A stretch of 6,107 bases of DNA from Candidatus Cloacimonadota bacterium (GCA_012519465.1 JAAYQD010000112.1:1-6107), one strand, 5' to 3'; counted from the first letter of the stretch, positions 1-5,541 are shown. Notes: a model not told the origin generated them from the letters alone. Numbers and translations: made by a program.

Positions 1-170
1 TTGTCATCCGTGATGATATTCACGCTATCCACCAGGTCTGACACGAAAAAGGATCTGCTGATCAAAGGGATATTAAGCGTCACATCCCATTCAGGCAATA
101 CTGGCTTGCTTATATTGCAGGAAACCAACAATCCGGCTATCAGTATCAACATCATTACAAGTCTTTTCAT
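1..170 (-). CDS. Partial predicted lipoprotein of unknown function (5' end only)
   Basis: I do not recognise this protein. On the minus strand an ATG at 170-168 opens a frame that stays open for 56 codons to the window edge, so only the N-terminus is present. It begins MKRLVMMLILIAGLLVSC, a typical lipoprotein signal peptide: basic start, hydrophobic core and the lipobox L-V-S-C with Cys18 as the lipidation site. The next residue is Asn, which does not look like an inner-membrane retention signal under the E. coli rule. The mature part starts with a polar linker and then a motif, LPEWDVTLNIPL, that looks like the start of a beta-rich extracellular domain (inference). A GGAAG ribosome binding site lies seven bases before the ATG (178-182 on the plus strand). 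It sits 52 bases after the radical SAM gene on the same strand and may be co-transcribed with it. The plus-strand frame over the same bases is a shadow. Confidence 0.72.
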   Translation of the reverse strand, partial: MKRLVMMLILIAGLLVSCNISKPVLPEWDVTLNIPLISRSFFVSDLVDSVNIITDD

Positions 171-222
171 AAGTTTTCTTCCATTTTAGGAGACGAATTA
201 CACACTGTATGTGTCTTTGCTA

Positions 223-1167
223 TCATTGACGCACCAGGATGCAACCTGGCATTCTGTTCATTAGGATCTTATGATAAAATCCCTTGTGTGCCACTATCAA
301 GTTCCAGCTATTTTTGTCCAGCAATATTGTGGAGCCAGGGGAATACTGACGTTGTAAAGAGCGAACCAATAGCTCTGCCTGCACCAACTGACCAAAAGCC
401 GGATGCCAGGGTCCGGCAGCTATTTCCGAGGGTGCCAGGTTGGAGGGAATCCCCAGCTTGATCAAGCGGATGCCTTCCTGATCGCAAAGCTGCTGCCAAT
501 CCGCACTTTGCGCCAATGCCTCCTCCAATTCCAAAGCCTGATATCGCCCCTCCTGCCACATCTTTTCCAGGGGAGTGCCCTTGATCACAATACAGGGATA
601 AATCCGCAAGAGATGCGGCTTGATGATCCTCACAACAGCATGATTGTGCCGGATGCTCTCCTGCGTCCAGCCCGGCAAACCAGGCATCAATTGGATGCCC
701 AGCTCAAAGCCATGTTCCTTCACCATCAGGGCAGCCTGTTTGGCATCCCTGCAGCTATAGCCACGCCCCACCTCAGCCAATACCTCATCACCAAAATCCT
801 GAATCCCCAGCTCTATCGTGCTGATCCGCCAATCCTTACACCACCTTAGGATATCTTCATCTATATAAAGAGGGTGTGTGGAAATGCGCAGTGAACAGGA
901 CCCATCCAACGCCTCCCACAGAGGTTGGATCAGCCGTTCCCGATGCTCTTGGGATAGCGCCGTGAAGCTGCCTCCATAGAATGCAACCTGCCGCTTGCGC
1001 CCCTTGTTGCGCAGGAGAAACTGACGTGCCCCTGCCATATCCGCCCCGTCCTGCTCTGCTTCTCCGGTGATTTGATACTGATCGCAATAGATGCAATGCA
1101 TGGGACATCCCTGCATGGGTATAAACACCGGATATATCAGCGTTGTCTCTGGCTTGTTTCGTTTCAT
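223..1167 (-). CDS. Radical SAM protein, Elp3-like family without acetyltransferase domain
   Basis: This is a 314-residue radical SAM enzyme. Cys21, Cys25 and Cys28 form the CX3CX2C motif (GCPMHCIYCDQ) that binds the 4Fe-4S cluster for S-adenosylmethionine cleavage. Further family marks are FYGGSFTAL at about 63-71 (the GG loop contacting SAM), ELGIQ at 119-123 and GIQLMPGLPG at 157-166. The arrangement, with a PxFIPMQGCP lead and a DQYQITG tail after the last cysteine, matches the Elp3-like radical SAM proteins common in Clostridia. Those have the radical SAM half of elongator protein 3 but no acetyltransferase, and as far as I know their substrate is not established; a tRNA modification role is only an inference. 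I chose ATG at 1167 because the upstream TTG at 1221 would add 18 residues without family character. Neither start has a good ribosome binding site. The stop TGA is at 223-225. The protein has no signal peptide, so it is cytoplasmic. Confidence 0.88.
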   Translation of the reverse strand: MKRNKPETTLIYPVFIPMQGCPMHCIYCDQYQITGEAEQDGADMAGARQFLLRNKGRKRQVAFYGGSFTALSQEHRERLIQPLWEALDGSCSLRISTHPLYIDEDILRWCKDWRISTIELGIQDFGDEVLAEVGRGYSCRDAKQAALMVKEHGFELGIQLMPGLPGWTQESIRHNHAVVRIIKPHLLRIYPCIVIKGTPLEKMWQEGRYQALELEEALAQSADWQQLCDQEGIRLIKLGIPSNLAPSEIAAGPWHPAFGQLVQAELLVRSLQRQYSPGSTILLDKNSWNLIVAHKGFYHKILMNRMPGCILVRQ

Positions 1168-1207
1168 AAAAGACAATTTAGCCGATTTATCTGCAGGAAC
1201 AAGCCTT

Positions 1208-1222
1208 TTTGATAGTATCAAA
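1208..1222. promoter_or_regulatory. Perfect 15-bp dyad, possible operator upstream of the radical SAM gene
   Basis: TTTGATA-G-TATCAAA is a perfect inverted repeat with 7-bp arms around a single central base. It lies 41 bases before the chosen ATG of the radical SAM gene, in the divergent region. On the minus strand it contains TACTAT (1212-1217), a weak -10-like hexamer, with no convincing -35 in front. A repressor operator overlapping the promoter would fit, but this is inference from the symmetry alone. If the gene really started at the TTG at 1221, the dyad would be coding. Confidence 0.3.
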
Positions 1223-1263
1223 GGTAAAAGCAGGTCTTAAAAAGAGCCAAAACCAAAAACTCA

Positions 1264-1292
1264 TTGACTTGATTTGACCCGCTTATTTTATG
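1264..1292 (+). promoter_or_regulatory. Candidate promoter of the first serpin gene
   Basis: TTGACT at 1264-1269 resembles a sigma-70 -35 box. Seventeen bases later is TTTATG (1287-1292), and the overlapping TATTTTA (1284-1290) is the more AT-rich -10 candidate, though its spacing is short. The TATTTTA block is also present at 2725-2731 before the second serpin, while sequence farther upstream is not shared. This marks the 5' edge of the duplication and suggests the -10 region was copied and the -35 region was not. Confidence 0.35.
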
Positions 1293-1307
1293 CATCCAAC
1301 AATATCC

Positions 1308-1314
1308 AAGGAGG
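1308..1314 (+). promoter_or_regulatory. Shine-Dalgarno site of serpin 1
   Basis: A full AAGGAGG ends eight bases before ATG 1323. It decides the start: an in-frame ATG at 1290 lies upstream of this site and would destroy the signal peptide by adding 11 polar residues. The same site and spacing occur before serpin 2. Confidence 0.9.
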
Positions 1315-1322
1315 AATCCCCA

Positions 1323-2621
1323 ATGAAATATGCACTACCGCTACTTGCCACTTTGCTGCTGATAACCCTTGGTTGCGCTTGCAACAGTAAAAAGCAGATC
1401 GCGGACGAAGTAAAACCGCTTGACAATGAACTTGTGATGCCCACTCTCAAACCTGAACTGATGAGCGAATTTGCCGGATACAACGGCGAGCTTGCCTTCC
1501 GTCTATACAATATGGCAGATACCGAAGGCAAAAATCTGTTTTTCTCTCCCCACAGCATTTCCACCGCCCTCTCCATGGCTTATGGCGGAGCGCGCGGCAG
1601 CACCCGTGATGAGATGAAGAAGGTCCTCAGCTTTTTGATGGAAGATGAGCTTCACCACCCGGCATTTGCCAATCTCAATCAAGCCCTAAACGAAATAGGC
1701 AAACGCGGCAATGCCAGCTTCAACGTAGCCAATGGCCTCTTTCAGGCAAAGGCTTATGAAGATCTGCTGCTGCCGGAATACCGCAAGCTCTTGCAGCAAA
1801 GCTACGACAGCGATATCGAATCCCTGGATTTCTCGGATTACGTTGGTAGCGCAGGATATATCAACAAATGGGTGCTGGAACGCACAAACAACCGCATCAA
1901 AGACTTGGTGAGCCCTGATCATATCCAAGCCAGCAACGACGGCATGGTATTGGTAAACGCCATCTTCTTCAAGGGCAATTGGCAGCGTCAGTTCGATCCC
2001 AAAGCCACTTACGAAACACCCTTCTACCTCACTCCAGACCGCAAGGTGGAAAAGCCCGTCAAGATGATGTATGCCAAAGACAGCTACGGCTATTTGGAAA
2101 CCCCCAATTGCCAGGTTCTGGAGCTGCCTTATGCAGAAAAAGACCTGGCCATGCTGGTGATTTTGCCGGATGAAAACAGTAAGACCCCGCCCACCATCGA
2201 CGAAGCCTCCTTCAAGAGATGGATGGGTATGCTGAAGAATCAGGAAGTGATGGTTCATCTCCCCCGCTTCAAGATGGATTTGGAATTCCCCGGTCTCACC
2301 GATATACTCAAGAAGATGGGCATGGTAACTGCTTTCAACGAAGTTACCGCAGATTTCACCGGCATCCGCGATCCCAAAGGCGGAGCAGACCTCTTTATCA
2401 AGGATATCATCCACAAAGCTTTTGTAGAGGTAAATGAAGAGGGAACGGAAGCCGCTGCAGCCACTGGTGTGATAATGGCCACCAAGAGTTCTGCCACTCT
2501 TGAGCCCATCATCCCCACCTTCAGAGCAGACCATCCCTTCACCTATATTATTTTTCACAGACCCACCCAGTCCATACTCTTTATTGGCAAATTGGCAGAT
2601 CCCCCAAAACCGACCGATTAA
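1323..2621 (+). CDS. Serpin 1, lipoprotein serine protease inhibitor (predicted P1 Lys)
   Basis: This 432-residue serpin is a suicide inhibitor that traps proteases by inserting its cleaved loop into beta-sheet A. Residues 1-18 are a lipoprotein signal peptide (MKYALPLLATLLLITLGC; Cys18, next residue Ala), so the protein is probably anchored in the outer membrane or cell surface. A linker to about residue 42 precedes the serpin fold. Family marks are FFSPHSISTALSMAYGGARG at about 73-92, the shutter-strand motif NAIFFKGNW at 212-220 and FRADHPF at 400-406. The hinge EEGTEAAAAT (372-381) has the small residues expected of an inhibitory serpin. Counting from the hinge Gly as P15 gives P1 Lys388 and P1' Ser389, suggesting trypsin-like targets (inference; the P' side is a few residues longer than in alpha-1-antitrypsin). 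It has its own ribosome binding site and terminator, so it is probably monocistronic. It is the tandem paralogue of the next gene. Confidence 0.95.
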   Translation: MKYALPLLATLLLITLGCACNSKKQIADEVKPLDNELVMPTLKPELMSEFAGYNGELAFRLYNMADTEGKNLFFSPHSISTALSMAYGGARGSTRDEMKKVLSFLMEDELHHPAFANLNQALNEIGKRGNASFNVANGLFQAKAYEDLLLPEYRKLLQQSYDSDIESLDFSDYVGSAGYINKWVLERTNNRIKDLVSPDHIQASNDGMVLVNAIFFKGNWQRQFDPKATYETPFYLTPDRKVEKPVKMMYAKDSYGYLETPNCQVLELPYAEKDLAMLVILPDENSKTPPTIDEASFKRWMGMLKNQEVMVHLPRFKMDLEFPGLTDILKKMGMVTAFNEVTADFTGIRDPKGGADLFIKDIIHKAFVEVNEEGTEAAAATGVIMATKSSATLEPIIPTFRADHPFTYIIFHRPTQSILFIGKLADPPKPTD

Positions 2622-2641
2622 GCCACTTGACATTCTCAGCC

Positions 2642-2685
2642 AGCCGGTATTTTTGTCTTTGGTGATAAAGATACCGGCTTTTTTT
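2642..2685 (+). terminator. Intrinsic terminator of serpin 1
   Basis: AGCCGGTAT (2642-2650) pairs perfectly with ATACCGGCT (2671-2679), giving a 9-bp stem followed by a run of T from 2679 to 2685. Inside the loop CTTT and AAAG can add a short inner helix next to the 3' arm. It starts 20 bases after the serpin 1 stop. Its left arm lies in sequence repeated exactly after serpin 2. Confidence 0.88.
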
Positions 2686-2748
2686 GTTGCTCTTAGCACA
2701 AATCGCATTCCATCCGAATGCCTGTATTTTACACATCACACAATATCC

Positions 2749-2755
2749 AAGGAGG
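2749..2755 (+). promoter_or_regulatory. Shine-Dalgarno site of serpin 2
   Basis: AAGGAGG lies eight bases before ATG 2764, with the same spacing as in serpin 1. It shows that the long open frame reaching back to 2500 is not used: a start there would lie inside serpin 1 and would read through its terminator. Confidence 0.9.
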
Positions 2756-2763
2756 AAACCCCG

Positions 2764-4053
2764 ATGAAATATGCACTACCGTTATTTGCCGCTTTGCTGC
2801 TGATAACCTTTGGCTGTTCTTGCACCGGTAAACGATCAAACCAAAAACCGGTTGCGATTGAGATAGTAAAACCGGATGTAAAACCTGAATTGATGAGCCA
2901 ATTTGCCGGATACAACAGCGAACCCGCCTTTCGCCTCTACAATATGGCGGATGGCGAAGGCCAAAACTTGTTTTTCTCTCCCCACAGCATCTCCACAGCC
3001 CTTTCCATGGCTTATGGCGGAGCGCGCGGCAATACCAGCGTCGAGATGAAGAAAGCCCTCAGCTTTTTGATGGAGGATGATATCCACCACCTGGCATTTG
3101 CCAATCTCAATGCCACTCTAAACGAAATAGGCAAGCGCGGCAAAGCCAGCCTCAGCGTTGCCAACGGCCTCTTCCAATCAAAAACCTACGAAGACCTGCT
3201 CTTGCCGGAATACCGCAAACTGCTGCAACAAAGCTACGGTAGCGATATCGAATCCCTGGATTTTTCAGATCACATGGGCACTGCAGGGTATATCAACAAA
3301 TGGGTGCTGGATCGCACAAACAACCGCATCAAAGACCTGGTGAGCCCCGAACATATCAAAACCAGTAACGACGGCATGGTGTTGGTAAATGCCATCTTCT
3401 TCAAAGGAGATTGGCTGCGCAAGTTCAACCCCAAATCCACTTACGAAACCCCCTTCTACCTCACTCCAGACCGCAGCGAGGAAAAGCCCGTCAAGATGAT
3501 GTATGCCAAAGACAGCTTCGGCTATCTGGAAACCCCCAATTGCCAGGTTTTGAATCTCCCTTACGCAGAAAAAGACCTCGCCATGCTGGTGATTTTGCCA
3601 GATGAAAACAGCAAGACCCCGCCCACAATCGACGAAACTTCCTTCAAAAATTGGTTGGACAAGATCAGGACGCAGGAAGTGAAGGTGCATATCCCTCGCT
3701 TCAAGATGGATTTGATGTTTCCAGACCTCTCCACCAAGCTGAAAGAGATGGGCATGGTATCGGCTTTCAGCGCAGCTGCCGCAGATTTCTCCGGCATCCG
3801 CGATCCCAGAGGCGGAGCCGGTCTCTTTATCAAAGATGTGATCCACAAAGCATTTGTGGAGGTAAATGAAGAGGGAACCGAGGCAGCCGCAGCCACTGCC
3901 ATAGTGATGGAAACCATGTCCATGCCCCCTATGGAAATTGTTATCCCCACCTTCAAAGCAGATCACCCCTTCACCTATATCATCTATCACAAACCCACCC
4001 GATCCATACTCTTTATGGGCAAATTGGCTGATCCCCCAGATTTGACCGATTAA
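2764..4053 (+). CDS. Serpin 2, lipoprotein serine protease inhibitor (predicted P1 Met)
   Basis: This 429-residue serpin is paralogous to serpin 1. From KPELMS to the C-terminus the two align without gaps over 390 residues with 79 differences by my count, about 80% identity. The signal peptide is MKYALPLFAALLLITFGC with Cys18 followed by Ser, so lipid anchoring at the outer membrane or surface is again likely. The serpin marks are FFSPHSISTALSMAYGGARG at 70-89, NAIFFKGDW at 209-217, hinge EEGTEAAAAT at 369-378 and FKADHPF at 397-403. With hinge Gly371 as P15, P1 is Met385 and P1' Ser386, in the context TMSMPP. This resembles the PMSIPP of human alpha-1-antitrypsin and suggests elastase-, chymotrypsin- or subtilisin-like targets (inference from established serpin numbering). 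The loop is the most diverged part between the paralogues. The gene has its own ribosome binding site; its terminator overlaps the start of the next gene. Confidence 0.95.
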   Translation: MKYALPLFAALLLITFGCSCTGKRSNQKPVAIEIVKPDVKPELMSQFAGYNSEPAFRLYNMADGEGQNLFFSPHSISTALSMAYGGARGNTSVEMKKALSFLMEDDIHHLAFANLNATLNEIGKRGKASLSVANGLFQSKTYEDLLLPEYRKLLQQSYGSDIESLDFSDHMGTAGYINKWVLDRTNNRIKDLVSPEHIKTSNDGMVLVNAIFFKGDWLRKFNPKSTYETPFYLTPDRSEEKPVKMMYAKDSFGYLETPNCQVLNLPYAEKDLAMLVILPDENSKTPPTIDETSFKNWLDKIRTQEVKVHIPRFKMDLMFPDLSTKLKEMGMVSAFSAAAADFSGIRDPRGGAGLFIKDVIHKAFVEVNEEGTEAAAATAIVMETMSMPPMEIVIPTFKADHPFTYIIYHKPTRSILFMGKLADPPDLTD

Positions 4054-4058
4054 GCCAC

Positions 4059-4087
4059 TTGACATTCTCAGCCAGCCGGTATTTTTG
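4059..4087 (+). promoter_or_regulatory. Candidate promoter for the ECF operon, overlapping the serpin 2 terminator
   Basis: TTGACA (4059-4064) is an exact sigma-70 -35 hexamer, followed after 15 bases by TATTTT (4080-4085). The 15-base spacer is shorter than ideal. The same bases read TATTTTTG (4080-4087), which fits the TAnnTTTG -7 element known from Bacteroidetes. Initiation about 4092 would put ATG 4096 almost at the RNA 5' end, giving a nearly leaderless message. The identical sequence after serpin 1 (2627-2655) has no gene to drive, so chance similarity is possible. Confidence 0.35.
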
Positions 4088-4118
4088 TCTCTACTATGGA
4101 TAATAATATCGGCTTTTT
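4074..4118 (+). terminator. Terminator-like hairpin after serpin 2, overlapping the next start codon
   Basis: AGCCGGTAT (4074-4082) pairs with ATATCGGCT (4106-4114) through nine pairs including one G:U, followed by TTTTT at 4114-4118. It is the weaker copy of the serpin 1 terminator. ATG 4096 of the following gene lies in the loop, and the right arm and T-run are its codons 4-8. The hairpin could end serpin 2 transcription, or act as a leaky terminator or attenuator. Confidence 0.65.
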
Positions 4119-4440
4119 ATTTGCCAACGCAAATCACGCCCTCATCTGCAGCGGTCCCCTGTGGGAAGAGATGCTGCTCTATAATATCAGGGAGGAAGAT
4201 CAGGACAGGCTGCTTGCCACCTTCACCGCCATCAGCGGCAAAGCCATTTCTCCCACGGATATCATCAACCAGCTTTCAGGAGGGCAAAAGGTAATCCTGC
4301 TGGCATGCTTGGCGCTCTATTCCCCCGCCTCGCGCTTGCATTTTGTAGACCTCAAACACTCCTTGGATGCTGATAAGTACGCCCACACTCTCCAGCTTTT
4401 GCAAGACAGCGGCAAACAGCTGCACTTTGAGGAATCCTGA
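4096..4440 (+). CDS. Minimal ABC-signature protein, Walker A-less partner of an ECF ATPase
   Basis: This 114-residue protein resembles the middle and C-terminal part of an EcfA-type ABC ATPase, beginning at the Q-loop region. Residues 5-25 (IGFLF to PLWEE) resemble the stretch after the Q-loop in EcfA proteins, but the Gln is replaced. LSGGQ at 60-64 is a perfect ABC signature. A Walker B-like strand LHFVD (81-85) is followed by Leu instead of the catalytic Glu, then HSLD (88-91) resembles the D-loop; His110 may be a shortened H-loop. There is no Walker A, and the N-terminal roughly 80-90 residues of a normal ATPase are missing. An in-frame TGA at 4060 leaves ATG 4096 as the first ATG, inside the terminator-like hairpin and without a ribosome binding site. 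Its stop overlaps the next start (TGATG). It is either a specialised non-catalytic partner or a truncated gene; conservation of LSGGQ favours function. Confidence 0.75.
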   Translation: MDNNIGFLFANANHALICSGPLWEEMLLYNIREEDQDRLLATFTAISGKAISPTDIINQLSGGQKVILLACLALYSPASRLHFVDLKHSLDADKYAHTLQLLQDSGKQLHFEES

Positions 4441-4931
4441 TGTTAGCCATCCCCAAGGGAAACTACCCGCTCTGGCACAGCTTTGGCCTGCAAATAGAAA
4501 GCGATCTCCATTTCAGCCCCGCTGCCCTTTACCACCTGCAAGGTCCCAATGGCAGCGGTAAAAGCTCATTTATCAGCCAGATACTAATCCCCAAACTGAG
4601 AGAAACAGATGCCCTGCTGCTGCATTTTGAACAAGATACCCACCTCCAATTACAAGCCCTGCGCGCTTGGGCTGCCATATTTTCCAAAGGCGCCCGCATC
4701 ACCACCGAGGCGGAAATGGTGGATTTTCTGTTGCAAGACCTCCATCACACCTACCAAATGCAGCCCAAACCAGTCTGGATAGTGGCGGATGAACTCTATG
4801 ATCTGCAAAGGCTTGGCCAGCTATCCCTGCCCGCCGGATTGATCTACTGTGCCCACCACCAGGAGCTGCAGGGTAGCCGCCCCATCCACTTTGAACCCAT
4901 ATCTTTCACCAAGAGCAGGGTGTATGCATAA
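4440..4931 (+). CDS. Short ABC-type ATPase with Walker A and B but no LSGGQ, probable ECF ATPase
   Basis: This 163-residue protein looks like the catalytic core of an ABC ATPase, shorter than the 220-280 residues usual for EcfA. Walker A is GPNGSGKS at 35-42. A Q-loop-like FEQD has Gln65. Walker B is VWIVADE (112-118) with Asp117 and the catalytic Glu118 both present. YCAHHQE (136-142) supplies an H-loop histidine. Between the Q-loop and Walker B there are only about 50 residues, and no LSGGQ or similar signature is visible, so the helical subdomain is reduced. The preceding gene has LSGGQ and lacks Walker A. In ABC dimers each ATP lies between Walker A of one subunit and the signature of the other, so the pair could form one complete site (inference). 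GAGGA at 4429-4433 serves as ribosome binding site. It overlaps the upstream gene by one base and the downstream gene by eight, implying coupled translation. Confidence 0.82.
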   Translation: MLAIPKGNYPLWHSFGLQIESDLHFSPAALYHLQGPNGSGKSSFISQILIPKLRETDALLLHFEQDTHLQLQALRAWAAIFSKGARITTEAEMVDFLLQDLHHTYQMQPKPVWIVADELYDLQRLGQLSLPAGLIYCAHHQELQGSRPIHFEPISFTKSRVYA

Positions 4932-5541
4932 AGCCCGCCTCGCTCTTGCCATCGCCGGTTTTGCCGCCCACAGCCTCATCTTTGGCATATTTCTCTTGCA
5001 TCAGATAGCCGTGCAAGGGGTGGCGTTAGCTGTAATATTGGCACTCTGCCTCCTCAAATTGGGCTGGCGCAAAACCCTCAAGCAATTCAAACTAATCGCC
5101 CCCTTTGCCATCAGCCTCTTTGTGGTTTACACCATCCTGATTTTGCTGGGGTTCGCCCCCGCGGATCAGCCCGCCTTATCTTACTGGCTGGCTTATGGTT
5201 TGCCGCGCCTACTGCTCCTCATTTCCTCGCTGTTGGCGTTCCGCTGGTTCGTATCTTTTGTGGATTACGAAGGTTTACTCAAATCCACCTCCAATATCCA
5301 CCTGCAAAAATACCTTATCTTGGGCAAAATCCTCTACCAGGCGGCATTTCAGTCTTTGCCACAAATCCGCTATTGGCAAGAGATGATCCCCAGCACCCAG
5401 ATGCCTTCCAGGGGACTGAAATATCGTTTTAACCGCGCTTTGGCAAGCAGCCTGGCACTGGTTCTGATAGTGATGGAACAAGCAGAATCCAAAGGCGAAT
5501 TGATAGATAACCGCATCCAAACCTGTCATAAGGAGGAATAA
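4924..5541 (+). CDS. EcfT-like transmembrane coupling protein of an ECF transporter
   Basis: This 205-residue membrane protein is shorter than typical EcfT (about 250-270). Hydrophobic segments lie at about 5-25, 27-46, 56-77 and 88-107, followed by a long amphipathic region. In that region SRG (162-164, context QMPSRGLKYRFNR) and SKG (189-191, context EQAESKGELIDNR) sit where EcfT proteins carry two Ala-Arg-Gly motifs on the coupling helices that contact the two ATPases. The match is by position and surroundings; the second motif has Lys instead of Arg. The likely role is to couple ATP hydrolysis to toppling of the S component in the inner membrane. I start at ATG 4924 because it overlaps the ATPase stop by eight bases; a frame-compatible ATG at 4849 would lie deep inside the ATPase and add a polar N-terminus. 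The ribosome binding site is weak, so translational coupling is likely. Confidence 0.75.
   Translation: MHKARLALAIAGFAAHSLIFGIFLLHQIAVQGVALAVILALCLLKLGWRKTLKQFKLIAPFAISLFVVYTILILLGFAPADQPALSYWLAYGLPRLLLLISSLLAFRWFVSFVDYEGLLKSTSNIHLQKYLILGKILYQAAFQSLPQIRYWQEMIPSTQMPSRGLKYRFNRALASSLALVLIVMEQAESKGELIDNRIQTCHKEE
5530..5536 (+). promoter_or_regulatory. Shine-Dalgarno site of the S component gene
   Basis: AAGGAGG lies inside the last codons of the EcfT-like gene (HKEE-stop), four bases before ATG 5541. A consensus site here but not earlier in the operon suggests the S component is made at a higher level than the ATPase and EcfT parts. The stop and start overlap by one base (TAATG). Confidence 0.85.

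Larger units (their letters stand above)
1284..2658 (+). repeat. Tandem duplication, copy 1 (leader, serpin 1, terminator left arm)
   Basis: This copy runs from the TATTTTA block before serpin 1 to the left part of its terminator. It aligns with 2725-4090 at an offset of 1441 bases at the 5' end and 1432 at the 3' end; the 9-base difference is three codons in the linker after the signal peptide. The final 47 bases (2612-2658) are identical in both copies although the proteins are only about 80% identical. Confidence 0.85.
2725..4090 (+). repeat. Tandem duplication, copy 2 (leader, serpin 2, terminator left arm)
   Basis: This is the second copy of the serpin unit. Similarity to copy 1 begins at TATTTTA (2725) and includes a shared block ACAATATCCAAGGAGGAA before the start codon. 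It remains exact over 4044-4090, which corresponds to 2612-2658. Beyond 4090 the two copies differ by insertion and substitution, although the terminator right arm and T-run remain recognisably alike. Confidence 0.85.

Noticed and set aside
1..189. Plus-strand frame of 62 codons at the left edge
   Set aside because: It starts at the edge and is opposite a convincing lipoprotein start on the minus strand with lipobox and ribosome binding site.
185..222. Weak stem ACACA/TGTGT between the radical SAM and lipoprotein genes
   Set aside because: Only five pairs and no T-run on the minus strand, so I do not call a terminator; the two genes may be one transcript.
403..849. Plus-strand frame of 148 codons within the radical SAM gene
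   Set aside because: Shadow of the minus-strand radical SAM gene, which carries the catalytic cysteines and family motifs.
1290..1322. Upstream ATG of serpin 1 at 1290
   Set aside because: It lies upstream of the Shine-Dalgarno site and would place 11 polar residues before the signal peptide; serpin 2 shows the same start as ATG 1323.
1686..2708. Long antisense frame (340 codons) opposite serpin 1, with a similar one at 3265-4065 opposite serpin 2
   Set aside because: The two antisense frames resemble each other only because the serpins are duplicates. They have no ribosome binding site, no recognisable domain and cover the conserved serpin motifs on the other strand.
2500..2763. N-terminal extension of serpin 2 by 88 codons
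   Set aside because: It would begin inside serpin 1 in another frame, cross the terminator and bury the signal peptide. AAGGAGG at 2749-2755 points to ATG 2764.
4849..4923. Longer EcfT-like protein starting at 4849
   Set aside because: It would overlap the ATPase by more than 80 bases with a polar, proline-rich lead; ATG 4924 gives the tight overlap seen elsewhere in the operon.
4096..4931. One ABC ATPase gene broken by a frameshift
   Set aside because: The signature-bearing part comes before the Walker A part, the junction is a clean TGATG with a ribosome binding site, and both parts have their own Walker B-like and post-Walker B strands.
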